Source: Clostridiales bacterium (lineage in GTDB: Bacteria; Bacillota; Clostridia; Oscillospirales; CAG-272). From it: a DNA stretch of 6,379 bases. Both the position numbers and the translations under genes were made by a program. The notes beneath the pieces are model-generated. The model ran no database searches, was not told the origin of the DNA, and worked only from the letters and a program-made list of their open reading frames with translations. The stretch is taken from contig QALR01000009.1 of assembly GCA_003150035.1 (NCBI GenBank), positions 1 through 6,379 of the forward strand. Direction: 5' to 3'. Positions 1-5,348 of this stretch are shown here, piece after piece; the first letter of the stretch is position 1, and every line of letters starts with the position of its first letter.

Positions 1-708
1 TCTTTTCATACATTCCTAAGAATAGACAAAGGAATGGCACAAAATTCATCTACCAAACATCTAAAGCTACTTAAAAAGATTGTCAACCTTGCAGTAGCTA
101 ATTCATACATGGCTACCAATCCATTCATTACTTATAAGATAGAACGTGAACCCGTAGAAATAGATTTCTTGGATGAAGAAGAACTAAGAAAGATTATCAA
201 CTTTGACACTCCCCTACCCAGACTGGAGAGAGCAAAAGATATGTTCCTCTTTGGGTGCTTCACTGGATTGAGCTACATTGACATCAAAACCTTAGCACCA
301 GAACATTTTGAAAAGGACAATACAGGCAGAATTTGGATTAAGAAACGCAGGGTTAAGACTGGAGTTCTATCACGCATCCCCCTACTCCCTATTGCCAAAC
401 TGATACTGGATAAGTACAAAGGTGGAGAGAAATTACTTCCTATCCAAGACCCAGCAGATATAAACAAATACCTAAAGGATATAGCCATTTTGTGCGACAT
501 CAAGAAGCGAATCACATTTCATACAAGCCGCCACACATTCGCCAGCACCGTTACTTTAGCTAATAATATCTCACTGGAAGTCGTTTCTAAGATGCTTGGT
601 CACACCAATACCAGAATGACCAACCATTATGCCAAACTGATAGATAAGTGCATAGGTGAACAGATGGACAAGCTCATGGACACATTTACAGGAGATTCCA
701 ACTACTAA
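1..708 (+). CDS. Tyrosine recombinase (integrase), C-terminal part, 5' truncated by window
   Basis: This is a site-specific tyrosine recombinase, expected to cut and rejoin DNA at attachment sites through a covalent phosphotyrosine. The frame is open from base 1, so the N-terminal arm-binding domain lies outside the window; the ATG at 34 is internal. Counting from that Met, the end of the core-binding domain runs to about residue 45 and the catalytic domain follows. Visible catalytic elements are the beta-hairpin Lys108, the HxxR box His163/Arg166, His190 in MLGH, and the nucleophile Tyr199 in NHYAKL. The canonical Arg I position in TGLxYxD is Ser80, as in the CTnDOT-type integrases of Bacteroides. 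Twelve residues upstream, where related proteins commonly have Arg-Asp, this one has Lys68-Asp69. The C-terminal tail is of normal length. A strong terminator follows, so the gene is probably expressed separately from what lies downstream. Family assignment is secure; the element type is not. Confidence 0.95.
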   Translation, partial: SFHTFLRIDKGMAQNSSTKHLKLLKKIVNLAVANSYMATNPFITYKIEREPVEIDFLDEEELRKIINFDTPLPRLERAKDMFLFGCFTGLSYIDIKTLAPEHFEKDNTGRIWIKKRRVKTGVLSRIPLLPIAKLILDKYKGGEKLLPIQDPADINKYLKDIAILCDIKKRITFHTSRHTFASTVTLANNISLEVVSKMLGHTNTRMTNHYAKLIDKCIGEQMDKLMDTFTGDSNY

Positions 709-726
709 GCCTTACAAACTATGATT

Positions 727-766
727 ATCCCACTTGCAGATATTGTGAGTGGGATTTTCTTTTTTA
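727..766 (+). terminator. Intrinsic terminator after the integrase
   Basis: A 12-bp stem pairs 727-738 with 744-755 around a 5-nt loop. The first eight pairs are perfect (ATCCCACT with AGTGGGAT), then there are two G-T wobbles and two more pairs. A T-rich run follows at 755-766. It lies 18 bases after the integrase stop and should end that transcript. Confidence 0.88.
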
Positions 767-772
767 ATTTTG
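742..772 (+). promoter_or_regulatory. Putative Bacteroidetes-type promoter inside the terminator
   Basis: TAATTTTG at 765-772 matches the Bacteroidetes -7 consensus TAnnTTTG at every fixed position. ATTG at 742-745 lies 19 nt upstream and matches three of four bases of the -33 TTTG box. Transcription would start near 777-781, leaving a leader of only about ten bases before the ATG at 790. The -33 box sits in the descending arm of the terminator hairpin. This is a consensus match only. Confidence 0.5.
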
Positions 773-789
773 CTCCAAACTAAAACATT

Positions 790-1632
790 ATGGAAAAGTT
801 AAAAGAAAATTATATAAACATTGACCCTCGTTTAGAATATATGGAACAGATAGCTACATTATATGTTCCAGATATAGACATAGACCCATCTACAGGTGAA
901 AAATATATTTGTGGTACAGCTGCTTTGCCATTCTTTATAAATAGATATAATCAAAACGGATTATATGGTCACTTCACATACGAAGATTATACAGGCAATG
1001 AAAGCATACAAGAAATGCTGAAAGGCTTGGGAATTGACATAGATAAGTTCTGGTTTTTACTTCTATTTATCTTTGATTACACCTGTGGCACGTGTTTGGA
1101 TGGAATAAAAGCTACAGGAGTTGGGGTAGAACAACTCACTAAGTTTGCTAAAGCCATAGCTGATAACCATAAAGAAGTTAATCGGTTTGGAGTAAGTTTT
1201 AAGAAGCCTATTACTATTTCTGTAAAAGTGGAGGGCAAGCATCAGATAATAATTGATAATGCCAATGCAATAGGCTATTTGGCTGCTGTTATTGCTAATA
1301 ATTTAAAGGAGATAGAGGAACATCCTTGGATGCAAATCCAACAGGTCAGAATGAACACACCCACTGAAGAAAAGGAATCCATTCAAATATGGTTGTTCTA
1401 TAAAATGTTTAATGATTTCTTCAATTTAAAACCATATAACAAGTTGTTTAATGTTAGACAAAAGAAAGGAAGTACCGTTTCACTTAGTAAGACATTACTA
1501 ATATCAAAACTTATCTACTTCACCAAACTATCTAAGAACAAGAATTTTTCAGAGGACGAATTTACTTTAAAAGGCTACATCAAGCAATATAAAGACAAAA
1601 AGATTGATACTATAAACAGCATATACTTCTAA
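790..1632 (+). CDS. Hypothetical protein, 280 aa
   Basis: I do not recognise a characterised family or fold, so no function is proposed. The protein looks soluble: there is no signal peptide, and the hydrophobic run at 87-94 (FWFLLLFIF region) is too short and too close to charged residues to be a convincing membrane segment. An acidic N-terminal part (about 1-70) is followed by this aromatic run and a small cysteine pair, Cys99 and Cys102 in CGTC. A mixed alpha/beta middle follows, then a basic C-terminal third rich in Lys and aromatics (about 205-280). The ATG at 790 is the first in frame after the integrase terminator, with an A-rich upstream stretch and no clear Shine-Dalgarno site, as is usual in Bacteroides. 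The gene stands alone between two intrinsic terminators. Its place beside the integrase would suit an accessory protein of the element, but that is position only. Confidence 0.85.
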   Translation: MEKLKENYINIDPRLEYMEQIATLYVPDIDIDPSTGEKYICGTAALPFFINRYNQNGLYGHFTYEDYTGNESIQEMLKGLGIDIDKFWFLLLFIFDYTCGTCLDGIKATGVGVEQLTKFAKAIADNHKEVNRFGVSFKKPITISVKVEGKHQIIIDNANAIGYLAAVIANNLKEIEEHPWMQIQQVRMNTPTEEKESIQIWLFYKMFNDFFNLKPYNKLFNVRQKKGSTVSLSKTLLISKLIYFTKLSKNKNFSEDEFTLKGYIKQYKDKKIDTINSIYF

Positions 1633-1655
1633 TAATAAACTGATAACCAATACAG

Positions 1656-1702
1656 TCCTGCTTCATCTCATTAAAAGGGTACATGAAAGCAGGATTTTTT
1701 TT
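1656..1702 (+). terminator. Intrinsic terminator after the 280-aa gene
   Basis: TCCTGCTT at 1656-1663 pairs with AAGCAGGA at 1687-1694. The stem continues with CAT/ATG (1664-1666 with 1683-1685) past one bulged A at 1686. Eight T residues follow directly at 1695-1702. It isolates the 280-aa gene from the next transcription unit. Confidence 0.88.
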
Positions 1703-1707
1703 CTCTC

Positions 1708-1737
1708 TTTTAATCTTCTCAAAAGTTCTCACCTTTG
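1708..1737 (+). promoter_or_regulatory. Candidate promoter for the 174-aa/143-aa/helicase unit
   Basis: CACCTTTG at 1730-1737 matches the Bacteroidetes -7 box TAnnTTTG at five of six fixed positions. A T-rich TTTT/TTTA lies about 18 nt upstream (1708-1711) as a poor -33 box. The predicted start near 1743 would give a leader of about 65 nt. No better candidate is visible between the preceding terminator and the ATG at 1810. Confidence 0.4.
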
Positions 1738-1741
1738 CAAC

Positions 1742-1778
1742 GTAATCAATAACGATAAGGCGCCAAGTTACAGATTAC
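1742..1778 (+). repeat. Leader dyad around a GGCGCC palindrome
   Basis: GTAATC (1742-1747) is repeated inverted as GATTAC (1773-1778), flanking a perfect GGCGCC palindrome at 1759-1764. The segment would lie at the very start of the predicted leader of the 174-aa gene. It could be a protein-binding site or a weak 5' UTR fold; six-bp arms with a 25-nt loop are not strong evidence. Confidence 0.35.
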
Positions 1779-1809
1779 ATGAATTATTAATACTTTAAAC
1801 TATAAAAAG

Positions 1810-2334
1810 ATGAATATCCAAATTTTACAACAGAGCATAGCTGAGAACCAAGTCTTAGTAAATAACACTATTGATACAGTATTTGTAACCAGATTCTTAA
1901 ACGGTATGCTAAGAATTCCAACAGAAATCCGTTTACGATTCAAGACACTCAACAATATGCCTGCCATTACAGTTATATTAACTTACAGAGATAAGAAAGG
2001 CAGATTGATAAAAGAGGAACTTACAACCATTGCAAACGGTGAACTTATCAATGCGGTCATTTCAGCAATGGGCAGTAACTTGAAACCAATCCATGCATTC
2101 CAAACGGAAGGTAACAACACAATAGAAGAAACCTCGACAAATTTTGAACTGGAAATGTTTGAGAAATTCATGGAATCCTCATATCACTTAAAGATTGAAG
2201 ATGATTTCATAAGCTCAAACGGTGACAGATTTCTTCATGCTGTTTTCTCTATCGGATTCCATTATGATATACATTTCTACCTTAAAAGGGATGAACACAT
2301 TGAAGAACTATTGAACAAGGCTCTTACTGCATAA
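1810..2334 (+). CDS. Hypothetical protein, 174 aa; first gene of the helicase operon
   Basis: I do not recognise this protein. It is a small, mildly acidic, soluble protein without signal peptide, membrane segment or cysteine motif. Two beta-rich stretches can be seen. One is about residues 34-73, where alternating residues (RLRFKTL, AITVILTYRDKKGRLIKEEL) suggest a strand-turn-strand. The other is about 142-160 (LHAVFSIGF followed by YDIHFYLKRDE). Helices are likely at 78-90, 111-126 and 162-172. The ATG at 1810 has an A-rich upstream context and is the first in frame after the leader. A hairpin separates it from the 143-aa gene by 58 bases, and all three genes downstream of the 1656 terminator run the same way, so co-transcription with the helicase is likely. 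The second beta stretch faintly resembles one in the next protein, at a level that could be chance. Confidence 0.82.
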   Translation: MNIQILQQSIAENQVLVNNTIDTVFVTRFLNGMLRIPTEIRLRFKTLNNMPAITVILTYRDKKGRLIKEELTTIANGELINAVISAMGSNLKPIHAFQTEGNNTIEETSTNFELEMFEKFMESSYHLKIEDDFISSNGDRFLHAVFSIGFHYDIHFYLKRDEHIEELLNKALTA

Positions 2335-2348
2335 TCGAATCAAATTTT

Positions 2349-2376
2349 GGAGGGAGGGTAAAACCTCTCTCCTTTT
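2349..2376 (+). terminator. Intergenic hairpin, weak terminator or attenuator
   Basis: GGAGGGAGG (2349-2357) pairs with CCTCTCTCC (2364-2372), a 9-bp stem with one G-T pair and the 6-nt loop GTAAAA. Only four T residues follow. The stem is GC-rich, but the T tract is short, so partial termination or mRNA end protection between the 174-aa and 143-aa genes is as likely as full termination. Confidence 0.6.
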
Positions 2377-2392
2377 ATCAATACATAATAGC

Positions 2393-2824
2393 ATGAACAT
2401 TATACTACCCCCAGCATACGATAATGAATCAGCCCATCATCAAGTAAAACAACTAATGGAACAAAAGAAAAATCTGTCAATCCGAGTTGATGATACTCCT
2501 TGTGCTTGGATAAGCAACTCAGATATGTCAAGGTTAAAATACATGCTAAATACAGCATCTTGGAACTGGATTATAAATTATCTGGAAACAGGAAATCCAG
2601 ATGATTTCAAAGTCTTTCCATTACAGGAAGAATCATTACCCGATTTCCAGACTACATTCCTTAAAGCATTAGTTGACAAGAAACATAAAATCTACAGGAT
2701 TCCTTTTCTAAGAGAAACCCAACCATACATAAACCTTATAGCTGTTTTCAAATTCGGGAAAATCTATTTCAGAATCAGACTGACAGACCCTATCGTAGGA
2801 TATCTAAACTCCAACAATATATGA
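2393..2824 (+). CDS. Hypothetical protein, 143 aa, coupled to the helicase gene
   Basis: I do not recognise this protein. It begins at the ATG at 2393, 17 bases after the intergenic hairpin. Its TGA stop (2822-2824) shares bases with the helicase start in an ATGA overlap, which usually means translational coupling and matched production of the two proteins. The chain is soluble, with no signal or membrane segment. It has a charged N-terminal helix (about 14-30, HHQVKQLMEQKK), a Trp-containing middle (Trp39, Trp58, Trp60), and a beta-rich C-terminus (about 107-132, ending in AVFKFGKIYFRIRL). The tight coupling suggests a partner or regulator of the helicase-like protein, but no catalytic motif supports a specific role. 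Coding is well supported by its length, its position in the operon and the exact overlap. Confidence 0.85.
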   Translation: MNIILPPAYDNESAHHQVKQLMEQKKNLSIRVDDTPCAWISNSDMSRLKYMLNTASWNWIINYLETGNPDDFKVFPLQEESLPDFQTTFLKALVDKKHKIYRIPFLRETQPYINLIAVFKFGKIYFRIRLTDPIVGYLNSNNI

Positions 2825-4590
2825 ATCACTACATTATCAGTAAAGGACAGAAGCTATCCGATATAATGCCACAAATAGAATCAAACATTAATCTTGCCAA
2901 AAAATTTCCTGGCATTGGAGCTACCTATCTGGAAATCCATTCTCCCAGACCTTCTATACTGATAGAGCCTAATGTTCCTGTCATTCAAGGTAAATGTGCA
3001 AAATCAGACAAAGACTTTAAACTGTTCGGAGTTTACGAAGGTGTTTCAGTCGATAAAATAACCGATTACCTGCAAGAGCCATACAAATACCATAAACTTA
3101 TGACTACTCCAGAAAGCTTTCCCAAAATCAAACAGGCTGCAAATAATGTTGGAATAGACCTTTATTCCCATTTCTTTTGCTTGATGGATGAATCCCACCT
3201 GTTAGTAAAAGATGTGGATTATAGAGATAACATAGTTCTGCCGATAAATGATTTTTTCCTTTTTAAACAGAAAGCTCTGGTTTCGGCAACACCGATTGCA
3301 TTTTCAGACCCTCGTTTCAAAGAACAAGGTTTCAGAACTGTCACTATTGATGCTGACTATAACTACAAACAGGATATTACATTAATTCATACCAACAATA
3401 CACTGCAAAGCATCCAAGATTATCTGGAGCAACATAATGATTCCCCAATATGTTTCTTTATTAATCTGGTTGACTATAGCCATTCATTAATAAAAGAATT
3501 GGGAATCCAGAACGAATCCTCCATATTCTGTGCACCTAAAAGTGTACAGAAGCTAAAGAACGAACTTGAATTCAACAATGCCTATGATGAATGGAAATCT
3601 GACAGAATGAGAAAGTTCAATTTCTTCACAAGCAGGTTTTATAATGCTTTTGACTTGGAAGTGGATTATACCCCACATGTTGTAATGCTTACTGATATAA
3701 AGGCATCACCATATACCATACTTGATATTAATACGGATTGTGTACAGATTGCAGGTCGTTTCCGTAACGGATTATCTACACTTACACATATTTATACAAC
3801 AGACAATAATCTACCAATAATGACTACGGAAGAAATTAGAATACACCAGTTTGCACAGGAACACGCATACAATACAATCCGAACATTATATAACAGTGCA
3901 GCATCCGAAACAGAAAGGAATGCTTTCGGAGAAGCCATGCGTTCACTTCCATTCAACAGGATGCTTTATCCAGATGGAAAGAAAAACTATTTTGCCATTG
4001 ACAATGATACCAATGACAAGCTGGTAACAGGCAGTTACCATGACAGTGACAGAATCATATCTCTATATTATGCCTGTTACATGTTCCGCCCATCCTGTAC
4101 AGGATATATCTATCAGTTTAAGGACTTTAGCCAACTATTACTTCAAGGCTCTAAAATGACAGTCAAAGAAAAACGCAAGAAAATGGTAGCCATACTATCC
4201 GAACTGAAAGAACCGCTATCTGAATTTGATTTGGACTTTATAAACGAAATGAGAAAAGTTGATTCCTTATTGATAGAAGCATACGAACTTTTAGGCTTGG
4301 ATTCAATCATGGAAATGGATTATTCCCAAAAACGCATGAACGAAGCTATTATTCTAAAACGGATGCAGGGCAATACAACAGTCAAACTGATAAAGAACAG
4401 TTTCAAGACTGGCTACAAATACAAATGCTCACAGATAGTTTCTGAACTGACCCGAATCTTTGAAATGTTGAATATCCATCCTCATAAAAGCATCCGTGGG
4501 GAAACCATTAATCATTACTTCGATACAGTTCCATGCAGAATCGGGAAAAAACGGGAACGAGGTTATTTCCTCAGAGCAGAACTATTATAA
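2821..4590 (+). CDS. SF2 DExH helicase-like protein with a lysine-less P-loop
   Basis: This looks like a superfamily 2 helicase or translocase, expected to couple ATP hydrolysis to movement on, or opening of, DNA or RNA. Motifs appear in the proper order. There is a P-loop-like PGIGATY (30-36), a motif Ia-like ILIEP (46-50), and TTPESF (95-100) at a motif Ib-like position. The DExH box DESH (123-126) is motif II and SATP (155-158) is motif III. FFTSRFYNAFD (268-278) is a possible motif V and QIAGRFRNG (309-317) is motif VI with both arginines. The Walker A Lys is absent: the residue before Thr35 is Ala34. From memory, mobile-element proteins of Bacteroidales often carry such GxGxT loops. The C-terminal half is mainly helical, and about 533-589 (ending GYFLRAELL) resembles a winged-helix segment. 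The layout recalls origin-binding SF2 proteins such as herpesvirus UL9, but that link is tentative. The start is fixed by the ATGA overlap with the 143-aa gene. Confidence 0.8.
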   Translation: MNHYIISKGQKLSDIMPQIESNINLAKKFPGIGATYLEIHSPRPSILIEPNVPVIQGKCAKSDKDFKLFGVYEGVSVDKITDYLQEPYKYHKLMTTPESFPKIKQAANNVGIDLYSHFFCLMDESHLLVKDVDYRDNIVLPINDFFLFKQKALVSATPIAFSDPRFKEQGFRTVTIDADYNYKQDITLIHTNNTLQSIQDYLEQHNDSPICFFINLVDYSHSLIKELGIQNESSIFCAPKSVQKLKNELEFNNAYDEWKSDRMRKFNFFTSRFYNAFDLEVDYTPHVVMLTDIKASPYTILDINTDCVQIAGRFRNGLSTLTHIYTTDNNLPIMTTEEIRIHQFAQEHAYNTIRTLYNSAASETERNAFGEAMRSLPFNRMLYPDGKKNYFAIDNDTNDKLVTGSYHDSDRIISLYYACYMFRPSCTGYIYQFKDFSQLLLQGSKMTVKEKRKKMVAILSELKEPLSEFDLDFINEMRKVDSLLIEAYELLGLDSIMEMDYSQKRMNEAIILKRMQGNTTVKLIKNSFKTGYKYKCSQIVSELTRIFEMLNIHPHKSIRGETINHYFDTVPCRIGKKRERGYFLRAELL

Positions 4591-4595
4591 TTACA

Positions 4596-4654
4596 GGTAG
4601 GACAAAAACAAATAAAGTTCTTCTTTTTATACCCCATTACACTTTTGTCCTACC
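4596..4654. repeat. 12-bp perfect inverted repeat with 35-nt loop
   Basis: GGTAGGACAAAA (4596-4607) and TTTTGTCCTACC (4643-4654) are exact reverse complements. Both arms are bordered by TTACAG as a direct repeat (4591-4596 and 4656-4661). It begins six bases after the helicase stop. There is no T tract after the stem, so a terminator role is doubtful; a protein-binding or origin-associated site is possible. Confidence 0.75.
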
Positions 4655-4691
4655 CTTACAGAATTATCTGAAATACCGTTAAACCTATCTT

Positions 4692-4712
4692 TTATAAGTA
4701 GTGAACTTATGA
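4692..4712. repeat. Short dyad ATAAGT-5-ACTTAT
   Basis: ATAAGT (4694-4699) and ACTTAT (4705-4710) flank a 5-bp spacer, with one wobble and one further pair outside. The size suits an operator for a small dimeric regulator or a minor hairpin. Confidence 0.45.
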
Positions 4713-4725
4713 TTAGTTCCCCACC

Positions 4726-4746
4726 TATAAAGTAACTATCTTTATA
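4726..4746. repeat. Short dyad TATAAAG-7-CTTTATA
   Basis: TATAAAG (4726-4732) and CTTTATA (4740-4746) are perfect 7-bp inverted arms around a 7-bp spacer. The right arm overlaps the weak -7-like box at 4737-4744. A repressor bound here would cover that promoter, which would drive the 57-aa ORF at 4811. Confidence 0.5.
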
Positions 4747-4810
4747 CAACTTCAAACAGATAATTCCACTACCAAGATTCCCTATTTACAAATCATTCAA
4801 TATTTCTAAA

Positions 4811-4984
4811 ATGCAAGAATTTACTTATGAGCAAATCAGAGAAAAAGCACTAAGACAAGGAGTAAAAGATAACAGGGTTCATATAGGATTATGGGCTAAT
4901 ATTAATAACTATCTAAAAATAAGGAGAAAGAAAAATGGAAAGGTTACTACCTATTATATCTCATTGCAAAAACTGGCTTACTGA
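4811..4984 (+). CDS. Small protein, 57 aa
   Basis: A complete small ORF from ATG 4811 to TGA 4982-4984. The product is basic and soluble: an N-terminal helix (about 1-18, EFTYEQIREKALRQG), then a short segment with Trp28, then a Lys/Arg-rich stretch (about 36-45) leading into a likely beta-hairpin (KVTTYYISL). The C-terminal pattern of basic residues followed by NGKxxTYY reads like a real small nucleic-acid-binding protein rather than random sequence, although I cannot name a family. The ATG has an A-rich context and lies downstream of the dyad region, so it may be controlled there. It sits between the helicase and the winged-helix-like gene, inside the candidate replication region. Confidence 0.6.
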   Translation: MQEFTYEQIREKALRQGVKDNRVHIGLWANINNYLKIRRKKNGKVTTYYISLQKLAY

Positions 4985-5031
4985 AAAGATAAGATTTAAA
5001 GTACAGAGATTGATTTTGTCTAATTTATTGG

Positions 5032-5062
5032 GTGTGCTTATTCCCTTTTTACCGTGTGCTTA
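5032..5062 (+). repeat. Direct repeat GTGTGCTTA, two copies 22 bp apart
   Basis: GTGTGCTTA occurs at 5032-5040 and exactly again at 5054-5062. The start-to-start distance of 22 bp is two helical turns, placing both copies on the same face of DNA, as for iterons bound by replication initiators. Only two copies are present. Confidence 0.5.
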
Positions 5063-5102
5063 ATCACCCCCTCTCTACATTCCTACTACTACACTCCTAT
5101 TA

Positions 5103-5134
5103 GAGCATGCAATCCTCTTACGAGCATTGCAATG
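5103..5134 (+). repeat. Imperfect direct repeat GAGCAT(T)GCAAT
   Basis: GAGCATGCAAT at 5103-5113 and GAGCATTGCAAT at 5122-5133 differ by a single inserted T and start 19 bp apart. The first contains the palindrome GCATGC and the second the 10-bp palindrome CATTGCAATG (5125-5134). Confidence 0.5.
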
Positions 5135-5171
5135 GTAATTTGGATATTGGGGATTTATAAAAAACAATGAT

Positions 5172-5348
5172 ATGTGGATTTACAACAAGCATATATATGA
5201 CAAGCTAAGCGAACTAAGGAAAATCAACAGATTAAGTTCTTCTAAAATGAGATTTCTATTAAAGACCAACCAAATCATTCTTATTAACCATATTGAGCGA
5301 TTGCCTTATGACGAAACTACCATTCAAAGAATACACCGTAATAAATAA
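5172..5348 (+). CDS. Possible small protein, 58 aa, overlapping the winged-helix-like gene
   Basis: An ORF runs from ATG 5172 to TAA 5346-5348, giving a basic, Leu/Ile/Lys-rich 58-residue peptide without membrane segment. A helix is likely at about 8-20 (IYDKLSELRKINR) and another at about 25-43. Its last 41 bases overlap, in another frame, the start of the 269-aa gene at 5308. If it is translated, ribosomes finishing it could reinitiate on that gene. Against it are the long overlap and the AT-rich composition, in which a 58-codon ORF can occur by chance. I recognise no family. If it is not a gene, 5172-5307 is simply the leader of the 269-aa gene. Confidence 0.4.
   Translation: MWIYNKHIYDKLSELRKINRLSSSKMRFLLKTNQIILINHIERLPYDETTIQRIHRNK

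Larger units (their letters stand above)
4591..4810. other. Non-coding spacer rich in inverted repeats
   Basis: These 220 bases between the helicase gene and a small ORF contain no convincing gene. They hold three separate inverted repeats (listed individually), a weak promoter-like TATCTTTA at 4737-4744 matching five of six fixed bases of the -7 box, and one copy of the dispersed CAAATCATTC repeat at 4789-4798. The density of dyads suggests a control or replication site rather than a simple gap. Confidence 0.6.
4985..5171. other. Non-coding, origin-like spacer
   Basis: These 187 bases have no convincing ORF on either strand. They contain a repeated GTGTGCTTA pair 22 bp apart, a 44-base stretch without any G on the + strand (5059-5102), a pair of GAGCAT-containing repeats, and AT-rich sequence towards the next gene. 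Repeats at helical spacing plus an AT-rich flank beside a DNA-binding-protein gene are features seen in iteron-type origins, but the copy number here is low. Confidence 0.5.

Noticed and set aside
273..515. 80-codon ORF on the - strand
   Set aside because: It lies wholly inside the integrase catalytic domain, antisense to conserved motifs, and has no protein-like pattern of its own.
1046..1077. Possible membrane segment in the 280-aa protein
   Set aside because: The hydrophobic run is only about eight to nine residues and is flanked by Asp and Lys, more like a buried strand or helix.
1983..2171. 62-codon ORF on the - strand
   Set aside because: Antisense shadow within the 174-aa gene; Ser-rich low-complexity translation and no leader or terminator of its own.
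4596..4654. Intrinsic terminator for the helicase gene
   Set aside because: The stem is perfect, but the loop is 35 nt and no T tract follows; the T residues are inside the arm.
5293..5307. TTG start extending the 269-aa protein by five residues
   Set aside because: An ATG follows 15 bases later with the natural-looking start MTKLPFKEY; nothing favours the rare start codon.
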